Below, one piece after another: positions 51,360 through 53,849 of a DNA stretch of 53,849 nt. The notes under the pieces are model-generated. The model saw only the letters and a program-made list of their open reading frames with translations. It had not been told where the DNA came from and ran no database searches. The stretch comes from Bacteroidota bacterium. GTDB taxonomy: Bacteria > Bacteroidota > Ignavibacteria > SZUA-365. The stretch lies in the NCBI GenBank assembly GCA_018224345.1, contig JAGTUW010000059.1, forward strand, positions 1 to 53,849, in the 5' to 3' direction. The first letter of the stretch is position 1, and every line of letters starts with the position of its first letter. The position numbers were made by a program, and so were the translations under genes.

Positions 51360-53429
51360 TCAACGCAACGCTTCGAGCGCCTCACCGGCAGCCTGCAGCA
51401 GTGGTTCCGTGGAAATACCCCGGCCCACTGCGGTATGCATCCACAGGTCCGGCGAGACATTGCCGATCGTGCACATGCGCTCCATTTCCTGTCCGAGATT
51501 CTTTCCTTCGAGATACTGTTCGATCTGGAAGGCGATAATGTGCCCGAGCGGGTAATCGGGCGTGTACAGACCGGCATCGATCATGTGGGAATAGATGGCG
51601 TGCAGAAATTCATCTTCCATACCGAGCACCGGCGCGTAATAACTGTTCCACACATCACGCGCAATATCCATGACCGCTTCGCGCAATTGCGTCGGCGTCG
51701 CCGTGGGGTTATCGTACATCCAGCGCCACACACGCATGTCCACCAGGGCAACACCAGCGATTTCATACGTGGACCACAACACATCGAGTGTTTTCAGCAG
51801 TGCGGCCTCCTCATCATCCATCTGCAATCCGAGCACATTGAGATCGCGTGCCTGGAAGACGAAGGCAAATCCCTCCGTGAATGCGACGTTGGGGACACTG
51901 CGCAGCAGCGTATAATCCATCAACTGAAAGCTCATCACCTGCTCGACATTGTGTCCGAGTTCATGCATGGCGATGTTGTACCCCTTGTAATTCATCCCAC
52001 CTTCGGAGACGCGTGTGCGCAGCCGCGCATTGTCCGCCAGGCGTCCCGGCCCCATGGCATGTCCTGCGCCGCGCGAGGGATCCACGGTGATTTTGCCTGC
52101 AAGAAATTCCGCCCGGTCATAGCTGAAGCCGAGGCGGATCAGGATATTCGGAATGTCTTTTTCGAAATCCTCCACGGTGGGATACTTTGCCGACACAATG
52201 CGATCGAGTTCCTGCTCGGTAATATCGGGTTTGCTCTTGAACCCCGGATACCAGATGTCGAAGGGTTCGAGTGGCCGACCAAGCCGTTCCTGGATCAGCT
52301 TCGCCGTCTGCTTGATTTCAGGCGCCGTAAGGATAGAAAGCAACAGGGCCTCGACTTCTTCCTCGGGAATTTCCCTGTTGACATTGAACCGGCGGTCGAT
52401 ATGGCTGGGATTATCCGGGTGAAACGGATCCATTCCCTGCTGTGCATTGAAAATATTCAGCCAGTGCGTATAGCGGATATCCTCTTCGCGTTCCGCACGT
52501 TGCGCGTCCGCATCCGGCTGTTCACCGAACGGCACGACGACGTTGTCGTCGAGATACCAGTCCACCTCCGGATTGTCAATCACGTTCTCCGGGATATCCT
52601 GTGAAATGATGCTGCGCATCACCTGGTAAATCAACTGTTGGCGCGGCAATCCGTCGGGATTCGCATACTGGGCCTTCAGTTCGTCCCGCAATCCCCAATG
52701 AGAGATCAGGGTGAGACCTTCGGGGAAAAGCCGTTCACCGTTACTGTTCAACACGTTGTGAAGAACGATGTTGTAGCTGTTGATGTAGTTGTCGGCATTG
52801 GTGTAGGCGACGGTCAGTTGCTGCTGGACCTCCGGCGGAACGCGGGTATCGAACATGGCAGCCAGACGGGTTTCCGCCCATTGACGGCGACTCCAGTCGG
52901 CTCCCTGCTCGAGACGCTCCTTCAATGTGGTGATCGGGAAATTCAGCAAGACGGTAAACGCCACCTTGATCTGGAACAAATCCTCGGTCGCATGTGCGGA
53001 GGCAGAGAACTCCCCGAATTGATAATCGATCGGGAGAATCGGTCCGATATCGACCTGCAAGGGATAATTGAGTTCGCGGCGCATCTCCATGAAATAGCCG
53101 GAAATCAACATGAAATTATGCTGCAGACGCTCGAAGGTCTTGTCGAGCAGATCGGGATCGGCAATAAATTGCCGGGTGCAGAACTCGATGTAATCATCCT
53201 GGCTGCCATCTTCGGCACGCCAGAAACGGGCGACCTGTGCGGCACCGCGCTCGATGCGCTCGCGCTGATCCTCCCCGTGCTGCACAATCAGTGAATCGAC
53301 AACAATGACAATCGTTTCTTCTGTGATAATACGTTCCGGCATGGGCCCTCCCTTCTCGCCGGGAGTATCGCAGGCGGCAAGCATCAGCAACACACCCAAC
53401 GGAATCAACATGGTGATCATGTGTTTCAT
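51360..53429 (-). CDS. HELGH zinc metallopeptidase lipoprotein
   Basis: A 689-residue lipoprotein. The signal ends in LLMLAAC (lipobox, Cys20), followed by DTPGEKGG. The catalytic helix has HELGH (in NIAMHELGHNVEQ) and a downstream FTEGFAF whose Glu is a likely third zinc ligand, the gluzincin pattern. The rest is mainly helical. The fold looks related to M2/M3/M32-like oligopeptidases, but I cannot name a subfamily. Lipidation implies periplasmic or outer-membrane location. ATG at 53429 is chosen because it gives the signal peptide; 67 upstream codons are discarded. Confidence 0.88.
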   Translation of the reverse strand: MKHMITMLIPLGVLLMLAACDTPGEKGGPMPERIITEETIVIVVDSLIVQHGEDQRERIERGAAQVARFWRAEDGSQDDYIEFCTRQFIADPDLLDKTFERLQHNFMLISGYFMEMRRELNYPLQVDIGPILPIDYQFGEFSASAHATEDLFQIKVAFTVLLNFPITTLKERLEQGADWSRRQWAETRLAAMFDTRVPPEVQQQLTVAYTNADNYINSYNIVLHNVLNSNGERLFPEGLTLISHWGLRDELKAQYANPDGLPRQQLIYQVMRSIISQDIPENVIDNPEVDWYLDDNVVVPFGEQPDADAQRAEREEDIRYTHWLNIFNAQQGMDPFHPDNPSHIDRRFNVNREIPEEEVEALLLSILTAPEIKQTAKLIQERLGRPLEPFDIWYPGFKSKPDITEQELDRIVSAKYPTVEDFEKDIPNILIRLGFSYDRAEFLAGKITVDPSRGAGHAMGPGRLADNARLRTRVSEGGMNYKGYNIAMHELGHNVEQVMSFQLMDYTLLRSVPNVAFTEGFAFVFQARDLNVLGLQMDDEEAALLKTLDVLWSTYEIAGVALVDMRVWRWMYDNPTATPTQLREAVMDIARDVWNSYYAPVLGMEDEFLHAIYSHMIDAGLYTPDYPLGHIIAFQIEQYLEGKNLGQEMERMCTIGNVSPDLWMHTAVGRGISTEPLLQAAGEALEALR

Positions 53430-53830
53430 AAAAATTTTTCCTTCTGCTGTTTTGTCAATGGGGAAACATAAAATACCGGCAATTCCTGACAATTGCACAT
53501 AAAGAAATCGCACCACCGTGAACACAGGGACCCGCACCAGAGACCGATTCCATGAACGGGCGCTTACACCAGCGCTGACGGAGACCTGCATGCTCCGTGT
53601 GCAAAGTGCCTTGGGCGTTGAATGCTTCATCGCGACGACCGTCAGCCAGGGCGCTTCCGGATGCAGGGCACTCCACGAAGATGCTCAGCATTTCTTCACC
53701 GATCGACTTGCATCTTCGCTACCTGATTCCTATCTTGCCGCCAAGAAGAATCCATTTGTTTCGTCTGTGACGAAATCCAGGAAGTGCGGAATAAAAAGCA
53801 TCACTCTTTCCACATATAAAGGATAATCGC
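53430..53830. other. Gene-free region at the right edge
   Basis: 400 bases upstream of the peptidase gene. Apart from the peptidase promoter I see no convincing gene. A 102-codon plus-strand open frame (53518-53826) lacks any recognisable feature or ribosome site and is not called. Confidence 0.5.
53465..53492 (-). promoter_or_regulatory. Putative promoter of the metallopeptidase gene
   Basis: On the minus strand: TTGTCA (53492-53487), a 16-base spacer and TATGTT (53470-53465), about 36 bases before the ATG. Confidence 0.45.
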
Positions 53831-53849
53831 ATGCGTAACTACTGTATCC
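53831..53849 (+). CDS. Possible 5' end of a gene cut by the window edge
   Basis: ATG at 53831 is preceded by AAAGGAT at a suitable distance and continues open for six codons (MRNYCI) to the edge. Nothing more can be said. Confidence 0.3.

Noticed and set aside
51357..52604. A 415-codon plus-strand open frame opposite the metallopeptidase
   Set aside because: The minus strand encodes HELGH and a lipobox; the plus frame is a shadow.
53518..53826. A 102-codon plus-strand open frame near the right edge
   Set aside because: No recognisable feature, no ribosome site, and it overlaps the peptidase promoter region.
1..53849. tRNA, rRNA and riboswitches
   Set aside because: Intergenic gaps were read for cloverleaf and T-loop signals and for known riboswitch cores; none was convincing, but a covariance search was not possible.

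Overview
The window reads as a chromosomal segment of a diderm bacterium of the Bacteroidota/Chlorobiota/Ignavibacteriota (FCB) assemblage; I cannot name the genus. Support: a secreted protein with a C-terminal type IX-like sorting domain; a miaB - sigma-54 activator - lptE order that I recall from Bacteroidota; GlyRS of the single-chain alpha2 type; and a promoter pattern TTG-N20-TAnnTT that recurs upstream of many genes and resembles the Bacteroidota -33/-7 promoter. Shine-Dalgarno-like sequences are visible before some genes, ATGA/GTGA stop-start overlaps are common and coding density is high. I see no rRNA, tRNA, CRISPR array, insertion sequence or prophage.

Layout. 1-5.0 kb: a partial protein built of a GDDxY repeat, glyS, a small membrane protein and a FetAB-like ABC exporter. 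5.1-12.1 kb: a signalling block with an NtrC-like sigma-54 response regulator, a receiver-kinase hybrid, a DUF134 regulator coupled to a NifX-like protein, and a 1143-residue BarA-like hybrid kinase. 12.4-17.8 kb: a tightly packed trehalose/osmotic-stress operon (DUF5752, TreT-like synthase, otsB, an MscS channel, otsA), then dapF. 18.8-21.8 kb (minus): pfkA and a lipoprotein GH13 glycosidase with a GH2-like N-terminal domain. 21.9-22.25 kb: a decayed cation/proton antiporter. 22.5-25.7 kb: an internally duplicated unknown protein and aconitase.

25.7-32.8 kb (minus): miaB, a SPOR protein, a sigma-54 activator, lptE, a GT2 synthase, a TPR protein and an isochorismatase-fold hydrolase. 33.0-37.2 kb: an Rrf2 regulator with a lysine/alanine-rich histone-like tail, divergent from a split methionine synthase (B12 plus activation modules only) and an LCP-family protein. 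37.4-42.7 kb: gapA, pgk, rhomboid, ispG, comF. 42.8-45.8 kb: a two-domain UspA, a small zinc-finger-like protein and a sodium:solute symporter. 46.1-48.9 kb: marR divergent from class I fumarase and gmhA. 49.1-53.4 kb: the sorting-domain protein, type II NADH dehydrogenase and a HELGH lipoprotein metallopeptidase. The last 0.4 kb holds no confident gene except a possible start at the edge.

Together the genes describe a respiring heterotroph: lower glycolysis (pfkA, gapA, pgk), TCA steps (aconitase, fumarase), NADH oxidation (ndh), an envelope with LPS (lptE, gmhA) and a strong osmotic/stress component (trehalose by two routes, MscS, UspA). The least explained items are the GDDxY repeat protein, the duplicated protein at 22.5 kb, the Rrf2 fusion tail, the split MetH and the GH2-GH13 chimera.
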